Of a stretch of DNA of 64,000 nucleotides, positions 1-11,543 are shown piece by piece. A program made the translations under genes and the position numbers. Location: positions 496,001 through 560,000 of the forward strand of contig JAIXMN010000004.1 of NCBI GenBank assembly GCA_025716815.1, written 5' to 3'. Positions within the stretch are counted from its first letter, which is position 1. Each line of letters opens with the position of its first letter. This DNA is from Dichotomocladium elegans. Taxonomy: Eukaryota > Mucoromycota > Mucoromycetes > Mucorales > Lichtheimiaceae. The notes beneath the pieces were generated by a model, which saw nothing but the letters and a program-made list of their open reading frames with translations, had not been told where the DNA came from and made no database searches.

Positions 1-952
1 ATAACTTTTACACCACTACACTACACTACACTACATTACTACTACAGCGTCTTATAACCCGGTATTACTACTTAGAAGCATCTTTTTTTATTGTTCAAAC
101 CCACATTATTATAATACAGTCATCATTATCAACCGAGAATGTTCTGCATCACAAAGAATGTGGGGTGATTGAGCGGGAAAACCTACCGTCCGGTCGTCGT
201 TCGCACGTACAAGGAAGAAGCAAGCGTAGGACAAAACTTGAACGTAATCCGAGGACAATATTACCTTTTCAATTGACGTCATGGATACGATATCTTCGGA
301 CAATGAACTCTCAGGAAACACAAACGATGAATTTATATATTAGTGGCTCAGCCTGATTATTGATTAGCAGGCCATAGATGAATAAAGGTTAGATTCCGTC
401 CGAGGAGAATGAAGTGTCTACTACATAGATGACGATGGTTCTTCTCCTTGTTAGAGAATCAACCCAGAATATGCTATTCTCTTACTTCAGCGGGCGGTGA
501 CGTCATACCAAAGGATACAATGGAATCAACAATTACCTGCAATTTAAGGATGAGTCATTAAAGCCCCATTATTGCTGTGAGACTAGAGGAATGTCCGACT
601 AGACAGCGACAGTAACAAGCTCAAAGTTCTGCGGAGGTATTTATCTCAGGGCGTGGAAAAAAAAAAAAAAGACCACATTATTATGCGATAAGGGAAAGAA
701 GACATTCCAAAACAATCAGCCGGTCGATTTGGAGACCAAAGACATTGGACGCTGATCACACGAATATCACGCGTGCACGATGATACTCTGGCAGAGGCAG
801 CACTTTTTTGATTTTTTTGCAAGTCACGAGGTTTGCGCATAATCTGCGGGGAGAGAGAGCGCGCGAGCACGGGGGATGGGTGGCGGGCTACTCTTCGCTT
901 ATCCCACCCCAGGCGGCGGCCCTCCCCCAAGGACTGTTCTCGACACCTCACG
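1..952. other. intergenic, left edge of window
   Basis: I see no gene here. The start of the window has short CACTA-like direct repeats (about 10-35) and the rest is unremarkable. Positions about 650-952 are the probable promoter and leader of the Cgi121 gene that follows, with an A-run near 657-670 and a GA-rich stretch near 850-865. Confidence 0.5.
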
Positions 953-1599
953 ATGGAATCCCACCCACTCGAGTTATACCCAGACCGCGGCCAGGTCCAT
1001 ATTGCTCTCTTTCGCAATGTGACAAACGCTGGAGAATTACGGCAACGGCTCATCAGTCAAGATCCAACCCTCTCATGCGCTCTCGTCGATGCCAAAGTTG
1101 TCCTCAGCCCCTTCCATGCTTTACTCGCAGTTCAACGCGCCGTGCACGACGAGCAGAGCGGTAAGCTCAAGAGCCACAACATTAACTCCGAGATCGTCTT
1201 CGATTTTTCACCCAACACCAATGTAAGATGCGGCCTAGTACAGCAAGTGGATGGCAGATGTTTTGAAACCTCTTTTATGGCATAGATTGCTCAATCTCTG
1301 CGACGCTTTGGTATTGACGAGACCACTCAGCATCTGGTTGTGATTAAATTGGGCGGAAATGCAGTCGAGGTTGAGAAGGAGCTGCGTGGAAATATCCAAG
1401 GCGACCTGGTGCCTCTTAGCGAGCTTGATCACGTCCGAGATATCAAAACAATACAAAAGGTAGTTTTTGCCGAACGACGAGGACTATATGCATGGCTAAA
1501 TATTTGCTCTCAAAGTATTACCAACTAGGCAACCAGGAAAACGATCCAGCCAAGTTGATGCAGCTCGTTGCAGGAGCCATAGCCCTCAAAGGTCTTTGA
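953..1599 (+). CDS. CGI121: KEOPS complex subunit Cgi121 (TPRKB family)
   Basis: The spliced protein is 168 aa; the human homologue TPRKB is about 175 aa. Exons are 953-1222, 1286-1459 and 1537-1599. Visible family signatures are the segment SPFHALLAVQRAVH, then EIVFDFSPN interrupted by intron 1, then RRFGI and the C-terminal stretch DPAKLMQLVAGAIALK. Cgi121/TPRKB binds the kinase Bud32/PRPK in the EKC/KEOPS complex, which makes the t6A modification of ANN-decoding tRNAs and also affects telomeres. The ATG at 953 is chosen because the homologous region begins right after it; the upstream in-frame ATG at 833 would add low-complexity leader sequence. The third exon uses the second of two nearby AG acceptors, because only that one keeps the frame and the conserved end. 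Family assignment is confident; subunit function in this organism is inferred. Confidence 0.9.
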
Positions 1600-1801
1600 G
1601 GGCCCAGCCATGTACATACGCGCACAATTTTTTTGGTTGCAGACTCATCTTTGCTCACCGCCTTTCTCAGGCCGTAGATGCCATGAAAAACACACGCACA
1701 CATACACATACACACTCTCTTTCTCTATCTTGGTAATATCAGCAGACAACATAGACGTGAGAAAAGAAAGATTCGTGTGGTTATTCTATTCATGCATGGA
1801 A

Positions 1802-3485
1802 TTAAAGCTTGCTTGGCTTAAGATCGCCCTGGTCCACAATCTCAAGCGCAATGTGCGCAAGGGGCTTGAATCTGACCGCATACAATTTTGCTTGAGCTGA
1901 AGAGGCCTGTTTCCGAGCAACGCGCGCCGCAATACCCTGCAAAATGACCGATACCTGCATAGAGCAGCAATAATAAAAAGATCCATGTCAGTTCGGCATA
2001 ATGGAAAGAACAAAAGGGACTTCATGTTCTTACTCTGAAGAAGGAGAAGGCAACTGCAAATTGCCAGCGATCAATTGGATATGGGCGACCGACCTTGTCG
2101 CAATACACCTTCATAAGCTCATCTGCATTTGGGATGGGTAGGTCAGCTACGCCCTTCAATCCCAGCACACCTTTCGTGGGTGGGATATAGAAAGGTTGAA
2201 GCAAATTAGATAGATCCGACAGCGGATGGCCGATTGTCGAGAGCTCCCAGTCCAAAACGCCAATAACACGGTTCTCGGTGGGATGATAGATCTATTGGAA
2301 GTGCAACCAAATCTATTGGCATTTTGTTCACATACACAAATCCATCACTTCTATCAGCCGGACAGGAGCTTCGTACACTTACCAAGTTATCAATCTACAG
2401 GCAATTTCATATACATATTCTTTTTTTATTTAAAATATCCAATGGGGTACCTTTTCCGATATAAAATACCTTGAAATCACCGTGGACAATTGTCGATTCA
2501 TCCGGAACCTGGTTTCTTTTGAACCACGCGAACATATCTTCCAAGCGAGGAATCGGACCGACCACCTCACCTGTTTCTTCATCTTTAGTGGCCGCCTGAG
2601 CATTGGATACTTTGGCAAGGGATCGGATCTGACGTTCGTAGAATCCGGAACTGCGCCCGTAATCGCCAAGTCCGATAGCCTTGAAGTCAACACGGTGAAG
2701 TTTGGCAAGCGTCTCCATGGCCGAGAACCAGCTATTCGGCCGAATAAAAAAGATGACATGTTAGCATATCCGCGCACATACGTGTCTCCTTTATGTTTCA
2801 TGCCATTGTCTGCGGTCCTCGTAAGAAATCTCAGGCATACGTGCGTCTTCAAAGATTCTCCCCTTTAAAAACTCCATCACCTGAAATGACATATCAGTGG
2901 GTTAGAACAATGAGTGGCCATCCCCTCCACACTCATACATCCTTCCTGGTGTTCAATTGAGTAACTTACATAGAACGGAGTTCCGATCACGTTCACGTCC
3001 GAGCATAAGGCATAAACCTTCGGAACAGGCACGTCTGAGGAGTCTCCTAGGGCCTTGATAATCCGATACTCACGTTCGACCGCATGGGCAGTATTGGACA
3101 AGAGCGTTCCTGGAGGTTTCTTCCGAAGGACATACTGTTTCTTACTGGCAGACAGAATTAAGAGTTTGTGTGTGTGTGTGTGCGCATTCCCCTCCTCAGA
3201 CAGGGAAAAATATGCAGAATAAACATCTTTTTTTTTTCTTACTTGCCGTCCTTGATAAGGTATGTTGGATTGGACTGGCCAAGTTTGAATTGCTTCACCT
3301 CAAGAGGGGTCCTGAATTCAGGAATATGGGCAACGAGATACGCTTCGAGGGCAGCGACGTTCAACTCGTGTCTGGAAATGAACCAAGGTAAGAATAGCCA
3401 GCATCAAGAGTGAGGATGGATGATTACACTTGACTCACCCTGCACGAATTTCTGATGTTGCTTGACCGCCTTCCTTGCCTGTCAT
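1802..3485 (-). CDS. APH-fold phosphotransferase, ACAD10/ACAD11 N-terminal type
   Basis: Eight exons encode about 370 aa: 3485-3439, 3371-3243, 3144-2970, 2880-2804, 2731-2470, 2394-2383, 2291-2034 and 1954-1802. The protein is the stand-alone aminoglycoside-phosphotransferase-like domain found at the N-terminus of ACAD10/11. In those animal proteins the domain is tied to 4-hydroxy fatty acid catabolism. Visible motifs are [13 protein letters not shown] near the start (nucleotide loop), the catalytic HGDFKIDNL split over a 12-nt exon, and the metal-binding [14 protein letters not shown]. Intron 4 appears to be GC-AG (donor TG|GCATGA): the GC site is the only one that restores the conserved [13 protein letters not shown] junction, and no GT alternative keeps the frame. 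No acyl-CoA dehydrogenase domain is fused. The substrate is unknown. Confidence 0.85.
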
Positions 3486-5065
3486 TGTGATTGTTGGGGG
3501 GGGGAGAATTCAACAGAGTTTTAGTTCAGAACTTGTGGCCCTTTATTTCTACGCGGCGCACACCTCCGCACCGGGTATTTTTGATGACAAACTAGGAATT
3601 TGCATTGTTGCACAAACTCGGCATGAGCCCTGTCCTTCTGGGTCGTAGCCATTCAACATCAACCTTCGCTTTAGGTTTAAGCTTTTATAAATTCTTTTAA
3701 TGCACGTTTTAAAAAGGCAAAAAAACACTACCACACACCACTTTGAAGATACAGGCGCTACGTTACTTGACGATCTGTGATAACGAGTCCCATCGAAGTC
3801 TGACCATGATTCTTGTGAATGCAGCGTGTAACGTTCTTTTGCAGGCACAGATATTGCCTTACCAAGCAGCATTTGACTGCAGTGAACATGCTGTCAGAAG
3901 AAATTTTGGGGTCCTCTGAAGCCCAATAGGTGCTTTCTAGAACACGTAACAGTAATCATATTCCAGAGGATGGATGGTATTTATGGGTTGGATAGCAACA
4001 TTTGTCTTCGTAGATGGTCTTGAAGAGCAGATCAAGGAGCCTTTGAGAGACCAGGCCTCATTGAAATCAGCCGACGATGACACTTTTCAGATACGGAAGC
4101 AAGGGAGCTGTATATAAGCACCCGACGATCGGGATACAGAAACACCATCTCTTTATCTATAGACCTCGGTTTCCTATGTACGGCCTGGGATATAATGCAA
4201 TTTGTATTAAAGCTCTATATAATAAATAAAGATCGAATGCAGTGGGACTACTTCATCTATAGGGGAGTGAAGGGTCAGAGTCGCATCATGCGCCATCTCC
4301 TTCACCCTGACCTAATCACGAATGACCTCCTTTCTCCGTCACGATATCTACATTGGTATTGCTGCCATGTGGAGAGTGCAATAATGAATCCCGATTGTTA
4401 TCTGACGCACCATAAAAAAAATAAGAGTGGCACTGAAATTGAGGGATTCATAAGCCCACCCCCTTCTTTTCCGACCGAGCCTGCTGCGATGACGGCTCTT
4501 CTCCTCTTTTCTAGGACGTTCATTTGATTCGCACGACGCATAGGTTGTAGAATGTTTGCCTTGGGAAGTAACGGCTTCTTCCAGGCAATCAGGAAAGTCG
4601 GTAATTACCGACATGATTTAAATTACGTGTGCCCCCCCTCTCGCAGAGGTCAAAAATGCTGGATAGATTGAGCGATTTCTTTTAGCAAAAAAAAAAAGAG
4701 GCGATCAGAGATGAAAACTCCTTTTTTCGGTCCTTAACTGCTAATGGCACGCACTGCAACCCCAGCTCCAGCTCCAGCTCCAGCTCTGAACTCTTCTGCT
4801 AGCATGCTTTATTCGTATCCCTTGATTCTATTACCTTGCAATGCATATCATCATCGTCCTAATATGTTTTGGCGCCGTCAAAAAGAAATAAACCCTCGCG
4901 CTCCACTCCCCAGCCCATCCCTTTTGATCCCCTAATAAAATCGATATGGTGACCCACCCGTTTTATTCGAGATAATTTTATAGACTTGCAGCCAGAAGAG
5001 GGGGGTTGGTCTCATCGCCCTTTCTTGTGCATTCTTTTCTCTTCTCTTTTTCATACTCAAACCCG
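3486..5065. other. intergenic region between divergent genes
   Basis: About 1.6 kb separates the phosphotransferase gene (-) from the seven-helix gene (+). I see no convincing coding sequence. A TATA-like element (TATATAAG) lies near 4110 with nothing coding directly downstream, so a non-coding transcript is possible but unproven. Short ORFs here lack recognisable domains. Confidence 0.4.
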
Positions 5066-6546
5066 ATGACACATCTCAGCGATTATAGTTTCTTACGTAA
5101 GGAAAAAGAGAAGCCGGTATGGACACGAAGACGATAAGAAGCTCATCAGCTCTTCGCCCCCCCTCCCGCGGATGACAGAGCGGGCTGTGACACTTAGCTA
5201 CCTCTACGTGTGGTTCTTATACCGGATCTATGTCCTGGATAATTTTAAATGCCTGCATCCTAGCCGTTTCCGACAAGGCGAGCTTAAAAGTATAGTCTCG
5301 TTGCTGATTCTTATCATGGTGCCATTCCAGCTATTCTATGGTTTGTATACACATGTATATATATATATATATATATATATACGTATGCCTCACGATATTG
5401 AAAAGGTTTACGTGTATTTTAACGTTTGGATTAGATGTGACATCATGTAAAATAAAGTACGAGGAAGGCTTTGCGAACATCATGGGACATGTATTCACGA
5501 AGCCTGAGATCATGTGGACTGCGGCAGATAGGGCACTGGTGATCCCCACTGGTAAGATTACATGATCTATCTATAATATATATATAAGGGACACCGAACG
5601 AATTTGATATGGTATACATAGATTATAGTCTCTGTATCGGCTTTTCATTACAAACGTAAAGATTGGACAAAATGATGTGGGCGCCATTCATAGTCTCCTG
5701 TACGCAACGCTAAAAGTACCACGTTTTGCTTTGCATAGAGGCACATTATTTTTGTTACAGTGCTTCTGGAATTACCTTGCCAATTCAGTCGCCAAGGCAA
5801 GCTTCATGAGCAGTCGCGAGTTCTTTGTCTATGTTCTCTGGTGAGTGCATATCGTCTTGCTTTACGGGCTTATGCTCAAAGGACGCATAGGACGATCGTG
5901 AGCATTCTTATCTTTCCGCTCCTCCAGTACAACTTTTCTCGCGAGGTCTACAATACGACATTAAAGGAAATCATGCCTGAACTTGTCTACGGTTGTGGTA
6001 CAGTGTGAAGCCGACCGAACTCAACCTTCGATATTGTCTTTCTGAACCCGTATACATTGCTTAGAATTATTTATTGTGGCTGCTCTCGGCGTGATCTCTC
6101 ACTTTCGCTTCCGTAAATTACTCAGAAGTTCAAAGGGATCGATGAACGCCCATTCAATCACCCATAAAATCCGCTATTTCCAAGTAAGAGGGAGAAAGAG
6201 AAAATGCACACCATATCCAATATAGCTCACATATGCCGTACATACATCAGGAACTCAATCTGATCTTGACCCTTCTTTTGTTCGTGATGGCACTGTCGTT
6301 GATCATCCTCAGTGCGGACGGTTTAACTGACCGGAAGACGCTCAACATGCACAAATTTCCGGCTGATTTCTTGATCTGCAACAGTAAGTAAAAGAATATT
6401 TTGTCCTTTTTCTTTTCTAAAAAAAAATGCATCTATAATCCTTCAATAGTCAACGTTTCATCATGCGTGATTTGGTTTGTGGTTATTCTTATTTTCCACC
6501 CCAAACCGCAAACCCCAGGCCATCCTATTCTCAGCAATCCACCTGC

Positions 6547-6588
<42 letters not shown>

Positions 6589-7033
6589 ACCACTGCCTTT
6601 GCCACCGCACGAATTCTTGACGACGACGATGACGACGGCAACGACCGAAAAACTAATGTACGAATACCAAGGCTCGGGTGTCATGACGATTCCGCAGCCA
6701 TCCGAGGCATCGAGCGAATACGACCACCAATCGTCGGCCCGATCACAATCGCCCTTAGCTGTGTATCCTCCGCGCAACGAACCCGGCTATGCCAGCAGTG
6801 CCCATCGTCCGTCGTCGGCAACCACCGTGCTTACCAGCATAGGACCGGCGGCCAACGGATCGCTCAAGGCAAGCACGCAGATCCGGTCGCAGCCCATACA
6901 GCATGCGACCTCACAGAACGAGTCGTTGGCAGATTGGGAGTCGTCCCTGAATTATTCGGTAGTACAGCCGCTGCCGGATGATGGTTGGCTTCATCAATCG
7001 CCTCGCAGTGGATATAAGCCACGAGTTCTTTAA
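5066..7033 (+). CDS. seven-helix membrane protein with polyglutamine C-terminal tail
   Basis: I assemble eight exons for about 450 aa: 5066-5096, 5179-5340, 5435-5551, 5741-5840, 5891-5997, 6065-6183, 6251-6383 and 6450-7033. All phases close. The spliced product shows seven hydrophobic segments: TLSYLYVWFLYRIYVL, IVSLLILIMVPFQLFY, TLFLLQCFWNYLANSV, FFVYVLWTIVSILIFP, ELFIVAALGVISHF, NLILTLLLFVMALSLIIL and SSCVIWFVVILIF. These are followed by a roughly 180-residue soluble tail with a Q13 run and S/P-rich sequence. The layout resembles receptor-like membrane modules seen in fungal 7TM/RGS proteins, but I see no RGS domain, so receptor function is only an inference. The N-terminal exon is the least certain part; translation could instead begin at 5172 without the first intron. 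Intron 2 has a weak donor (GTTTGT) and holds a TA repeat. Confidence 0.72.
5357..5382. repeat. (TA)n microsatellite inside an intron
   Basis: About 26 bp of pure TA dinucleotide lies within intron 2 of the seven-helix protein gene, some 15 nt downstream of the donor. Confidence 0.9.
6548..6586 (+). repeat. (CAG)13 trinucleotide repeat encoding polyglutamine
   Basis: Thirteen consecutive CAG codons lie in the last exon of the seven-helix protein gene and give a pure Q13 run followed by a proline-rich stretch. Uninterrupted CAG runs commonly vary in length between strains. Confidence 0.95.
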
Positions 7034-8511
7034 TACCCACCTCCACACCCCCGCCAAAAAAAAATAACCATTGTTCGTCTGACCCCTTTGCCTTATGTAT
7101 ACGCAATATATACACTTATAATATCCTTTCTTAACATCTACTTATAAAAATGACCTGGTGGATAGATTACATATCTCGGATATCGAAGGATTAACTCACT
7201 CTGTCGATCGTACGAGTCGGCACACGCTTCGCTTCAGGTCATCACCGGTAACCTGCTTATAGTATGAAAATAAACAGGCACGAATGTTCCACAAACGACA
7301 ATGCAGCAAATGACAGAGCTTCCGCTTCGGTAGTAAAAAAAAAAAAATAAACAGAAACAACAGACCCGTCCGCGAAGGGGGGAGGGCGGGGGCGTACCGT
7401 GTTGCGGACCCTTGCGTTGGTTAGCTCAACCGTGAATGGGTCACTGCGGCAAAATGTGTAATGATGGTCCGGCCTCCCAACTTTAACTGTCCGTACCGGC
7501 AGGTTAAAGTATTCCTTGGTCTAGAGTTGCAGGGCGGGGATGCGAGATCGCACAGATGAATTTTTGTCATTCCATCGTTCTCTCCAGTACCGCGGCTCTC
7601 TGGGAAGGTATGGCCTAGCTAAAACAGAGATGGCGAGGCATTTTGAGACTGTAACAATTAAAAAGCCCTGGAGTAGCCCGCTTCCGAGACTTCTGTTGAA
7701 AAAATCGGGTGCTTGCAATCAACAGCAGTCGGGATAATATGCCTCGGTCGTTCGATTTCATTGTTGTACTTGGCATGTAGAAATGCTGTTATATGTGCAT
7801 TGGCTTGATCTCGCTTGTTACTCTTCCATGAAAACCCGGGGACCCTTTTGTTGATACCACTGTATCGAGACTTAAGGAATGCGTAGCTCTGCTTTGTTGA
7901 TTCATGAAATCCAAGCATGGCTTTAGATAGAACGAGGCATCACAAATTTACAGACACTGACTAATTCTCATTCCCCATCTCCAAGGTGCCAGCCTTGGCC
8001 TCAAATAGCACATACATGAAGCGTGTTTGTAAATAATTCGTAGTCTACAAGACCAGGTTACAATACTAAAGCTTCCTAGAGACAAAATGACTTTATCCGT
8101 AATGGAGCCTGCTGCATCGATTCAGAGCTAATACACATGCACTATTACAATTTGCGGCTTTCTTCCATCATCTTATACCCCTTGCCATGGTAACCTCTCC
8201 CAGTACTAGATGGCATCGCAATTTCGCCTGTCAAAGTAGACCGTATCAGTGTCGTCTTTTCTAAATGTGTTCCCCCCCCCAATAGACATCAAATGTTTTC
8301 GCGATGGGGTCCAACTCTGAGCTAGGCGCGATATTGCTCGCCCTCCTTGTCCATTTTGATTAGACCACTCACGTTGCGAATGTGGTTACATTTACATGCG
8401 AGATACCCGCGAGTTATGCATCTTTTATAGTAAGATTCAGCAATCGAGTCTTTTCCTGGTTAGGCGATCAACGCACCATAGGTCCATCTAGGAACAAAAA
8501 TCATAACCTTT
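7034..8511. other. intergenic region between convergent genes
   Basis: About 1.5 kb lies between the stop codons of the seven-helix protein gene and WDR70. There is a G-rich patch near 7370-7400 and several homopolymer runs. Short ORFs on both strands (for example 7658-7918) show no domain. I see nothing I can name. Confidence 0.4.
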
Positions 8512-10890
8512 TTATTTCTTCTTGTCACTTTTCTCCTCTTCAGGCTCAGTAGAGAAAACGGGCTTTGGCTGCGTCTTCTTGTATACTATACATCCGCTGT
8601 GAGTGAGAAGTGCATTCTCTTTCTGCTTGAAAAAAAAAAAAACTTTGGGATGTACTCACAATTGCTGACCCACATCGGCTCCTTTTCAGCAAGTTCAGCG
8701 TACTTGAGCAAGGCCTCGCGAGGATCCTCGTCTATTGAGACAGACGTTAACAATAAGCCTGAGCTGTGTGTACTTTTTTTTTTTTTTACCTCGCATGGTA
8801 TCCTTTGAGAAGCTAGCAATGACAGATTGCTGTTCGTTGATACCGACGCGACCTCCTTTGCCTGGACCCTTGACAGGCATTTCTGCAAAACCATAAAATT
8901 AATACGTGTTGTATCTCTTTTTTATGGGTTCTTCCTGCTAACCTGGCCGGTGAGAAATCTTGGGATCCTTCCGCAACTTTTCTCTCTTCCTCTTGGAACT
9001 TCTGGGCTGGTCATCTTTGAACATCGGCAAAGCATGCGGCGTGATAATCGGTCGATTAAGCTCAAAGTCATCGATGGCCTGACGCTTCGCTTCCTTAACA
9101 ACGCAAAGCTTCGCTCCGCGGACTGAGTATTTCGGGCTATAAAAGACGCTGACAATTCCATCTGCACTCCCGGTAATGATCTATCGTACTCGGTTTCAGC
9201 TCACATGCCTTTTGACACTGATACTTCTCATGAGATCTCTTTTACCTGATTAATGCGGGGATTCCACAATACTCTAACAACGCTTGCTTGGGTGACGCCT
9301 ATATATTCTTTCTCGTTAGAAACAACTCGATCTATAGGGTAGACCACAGGCATTATTACCCATTGACCGTTGGACTTCGAGCGTTTCTCTGTCCAGCATG
9401 ACAAGTTTTCCGTATCCTTCGCCTTTCGGGACAGACGTGCCTGTTATATCTTTGTCAAACAGCGCCATTCAAAATAACTTATATCCGGACGGATTATTTG
9501 GGGTGGCTACTTACCTGTCAATATCAGTCTCTCATCAGGACTGAAGATGACGTTTGTCTCCGGGCTCACAGAGTCCAGGTTGTAAGCTGTCCGTACTGGA
9601 GCCTTCACGTTGCGTATATCCCATACTATGCTAACATTAGACCGGCTATTTCGTGTCTCATCGTTATCTCCATACATTTAACGGTATCGTCGCCACCTCT
9701 GCTGACCAGAGTACGATCATCTCGAGAAAATACGAGCGAAGAAGTTTCCGTATATTTTTGATGTGCGTCTGCAATAGTAATGGATGGTCGAACAAAGGGG
9801 CCGTCTGCGGCCCACATGTTGATCGTACCGTCCTGGAAGGCACCTGCAATCAGCTTTGCATTATGGGTGTAGCATAGTGCCGTCGCCGCCGCTCGGCCGC
9901 CGCGTTCCTTTGACTTATACGCGATCACCATTTTTTGCTTCCGCTTCCGTTCCACGTCCCATACACGAAGCGAGCCGTCTTGAGAGGATGTTGCAAACAG
10001 CTGGCGATCGGAAGGATGCCACACACCGCCCGTCAGGGCAGCAACATGGCCGTCCGTATGGCGCATGTCGCGAATGTATGGGTCTCCCTTCATGTACTCG
10101 CAGACCTCATTTCCGTCGCGGTTGTACAGCTTGGCGGATGCGCTGCCTGAGACGATCAAAAAAGTATCGCCTGTGATGGAATACTGCAGCTCGTGGATTT
10201 GGTTCCCCGGGCAGGGCTCAATGGATCGAAAAGGCCGAAACGACTGATTCATGCCCGCAAAGTCCCAGAATTTAACCTCATAATCGTACCCACCCGAAAT
10301 CAGCCGTGCGCCTGCAGGATCCAACGTGAGTGCTGACACGGTGCGATGGTGGTCCTTAAGCTTAATTTCGTGTGTAATGGGTAAATTGTCCTCTCCCTCC
10401 TCCACATCGCCATCGTCCGATGATGCGTCGTCATCGTGTTCGTCGTCGTCGTCGTCATCGCTTTCAGCTGTTGCAGAAGTCTTTGTCGGCAGCTGGATCT
10501 GGTTTTCTTGGCCACCAACGCGTTGTCGTTTCGATTCAACCATGTCCTGTCATATGCGTCGTCAATTATCGATTGCTGCTTGCTATGCAGGATTAACATA
10601 CTTCTCTCTTGGTCTTGTCAAATTGTGCGCTAAAGTCCTTCTTTTCTTCCTTCTTGCCGAACGATGTCGGCAGAAATTGACGCAAGGGATCGAGATCGTC
10701 GCTGTCATCCACGACTAGAGATTCATTTTTTCGCGCAGGGGCCGTCTGTTTGCCTTTCCCGAACGATTTTGGCAGGAAACTTGAAAGATCCTCGTTCTAT
10801 AAACAAAAATGGGAGACAGGATTACATGGTGTTGAATCGCACATGTAAAAAAAAAAAACTCGTAGAGTTGTACAGCAGACCACATACCAT
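8512..10890 (-). CDS. WDR70: WDR70 / gastrulation-defective-1 family WD40 protein
   Basis: Ten exons give about 596 aa: 10890-10888, 10796-10602, 10546-9676, 9625-9515, 9440-9360, 9298-9246, 9180-8943, 8882-8790, 8731-8660 and 8585-8512. Coding exon 1 is only the ATG. The order is an N-terminal low-complexity region with two LPxSFGK repeats, an acidic D/E tract, and WD40 repeats (for example LISGGYDYEVKFWDF, FATSSQDGSLRVWD and LVSRGGDDTVKLWDIRN across a splice). The family C-terminus follows with ITPHALPMFK, KGPGKGGRVGI, DPREALLKYA and WVSNLYKKTQPKPVF. In fission yeast and human cells Wdr70 works with the CRL4 ligase in H2B ubiquitylation and DNA-break resection; that role is taken from the family. 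The gene diverges from the GCLM gene over about 650 bp. Confidence 0.92.
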
Positions 10891-11543
10891 TGTAAAAAGG
10901 GCGTGGAGGAGGGGAAAGAAAGAAACCACCTGGGCGGAGTATTCTGTGCTTTATCGAATTCCCTTAACTTTTGGGCAATATTCGAAACTTTTTTTTTCCT
11001 GCAATCGTGCTTTAAATAGTATAAAATGTACGAAATAGATCACAGAACGCATGGCTATCCGATGAGAACGAGACGCTGTCGGATAACCCCTCAAGAGAGG
11101 GACCTTGCAAAGATTGTAATTTCTGAGAAAAAAGAAAAAGATTGGGGAGGAAGGTACAGCCATCGGACGATTTGCCATGGGTCTTACCCAATAAAATTCA
11201 CCATCTGGAACGGCGGAATAAACAGGCAAATGAAAGAAGAATGGTGGTGGTTGGGGGCGGGGCCACATGGAAGACCCTAAAAGGAAAAGGGAGCAGAGCG
11301 CACTTGCCTGCCTGCTTACAAATCAAAAAGGTGCCCCCATTGTCAGTTTGGCACGATCATGTAATTGCGCCATTCTTTTCCGACTGCCGATTGGTGGAAT
11401 TGAAATCCGCAGTTTCCATCTTTGGTTGTCCTCGTCTTGTCTCGGTGACAGGCCCAAAGTTTTTTGTTTCTTTTCTGGCGATCTCGTTCTGACAATCCTT
11501 CTTTCCCCATTCTTCTTTTTTTTTTTACCACTCCTCATTCCTC
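10891..11543. promoter_or_regulatory. divergent intergenic region, WDR70 / GCLM
   Basis: This 653-bp region lies between two divergent start codons and presumably holds both promoters. A pyrimidine-rich stretch (11495-11530) just before the GCLM ATG is typical of a fungal leader. I recognise no specific operator. Confidence 0.45.

Noticed and set aside
6463..6981. 172-codon ORF with polyalanine
   Set aside because: Shifted-frame shadow of the polyglutamine exon; the Q frame joins the membrane protein in phase.
9332..9359. 28-nt intron in WDR70 ending at the first downstream AG
   Set aside because: Too short, and it adds non-conserved residues; the next AG (9299) restores the family sequence SxGVTQASVVRVLW with a normal intron length.
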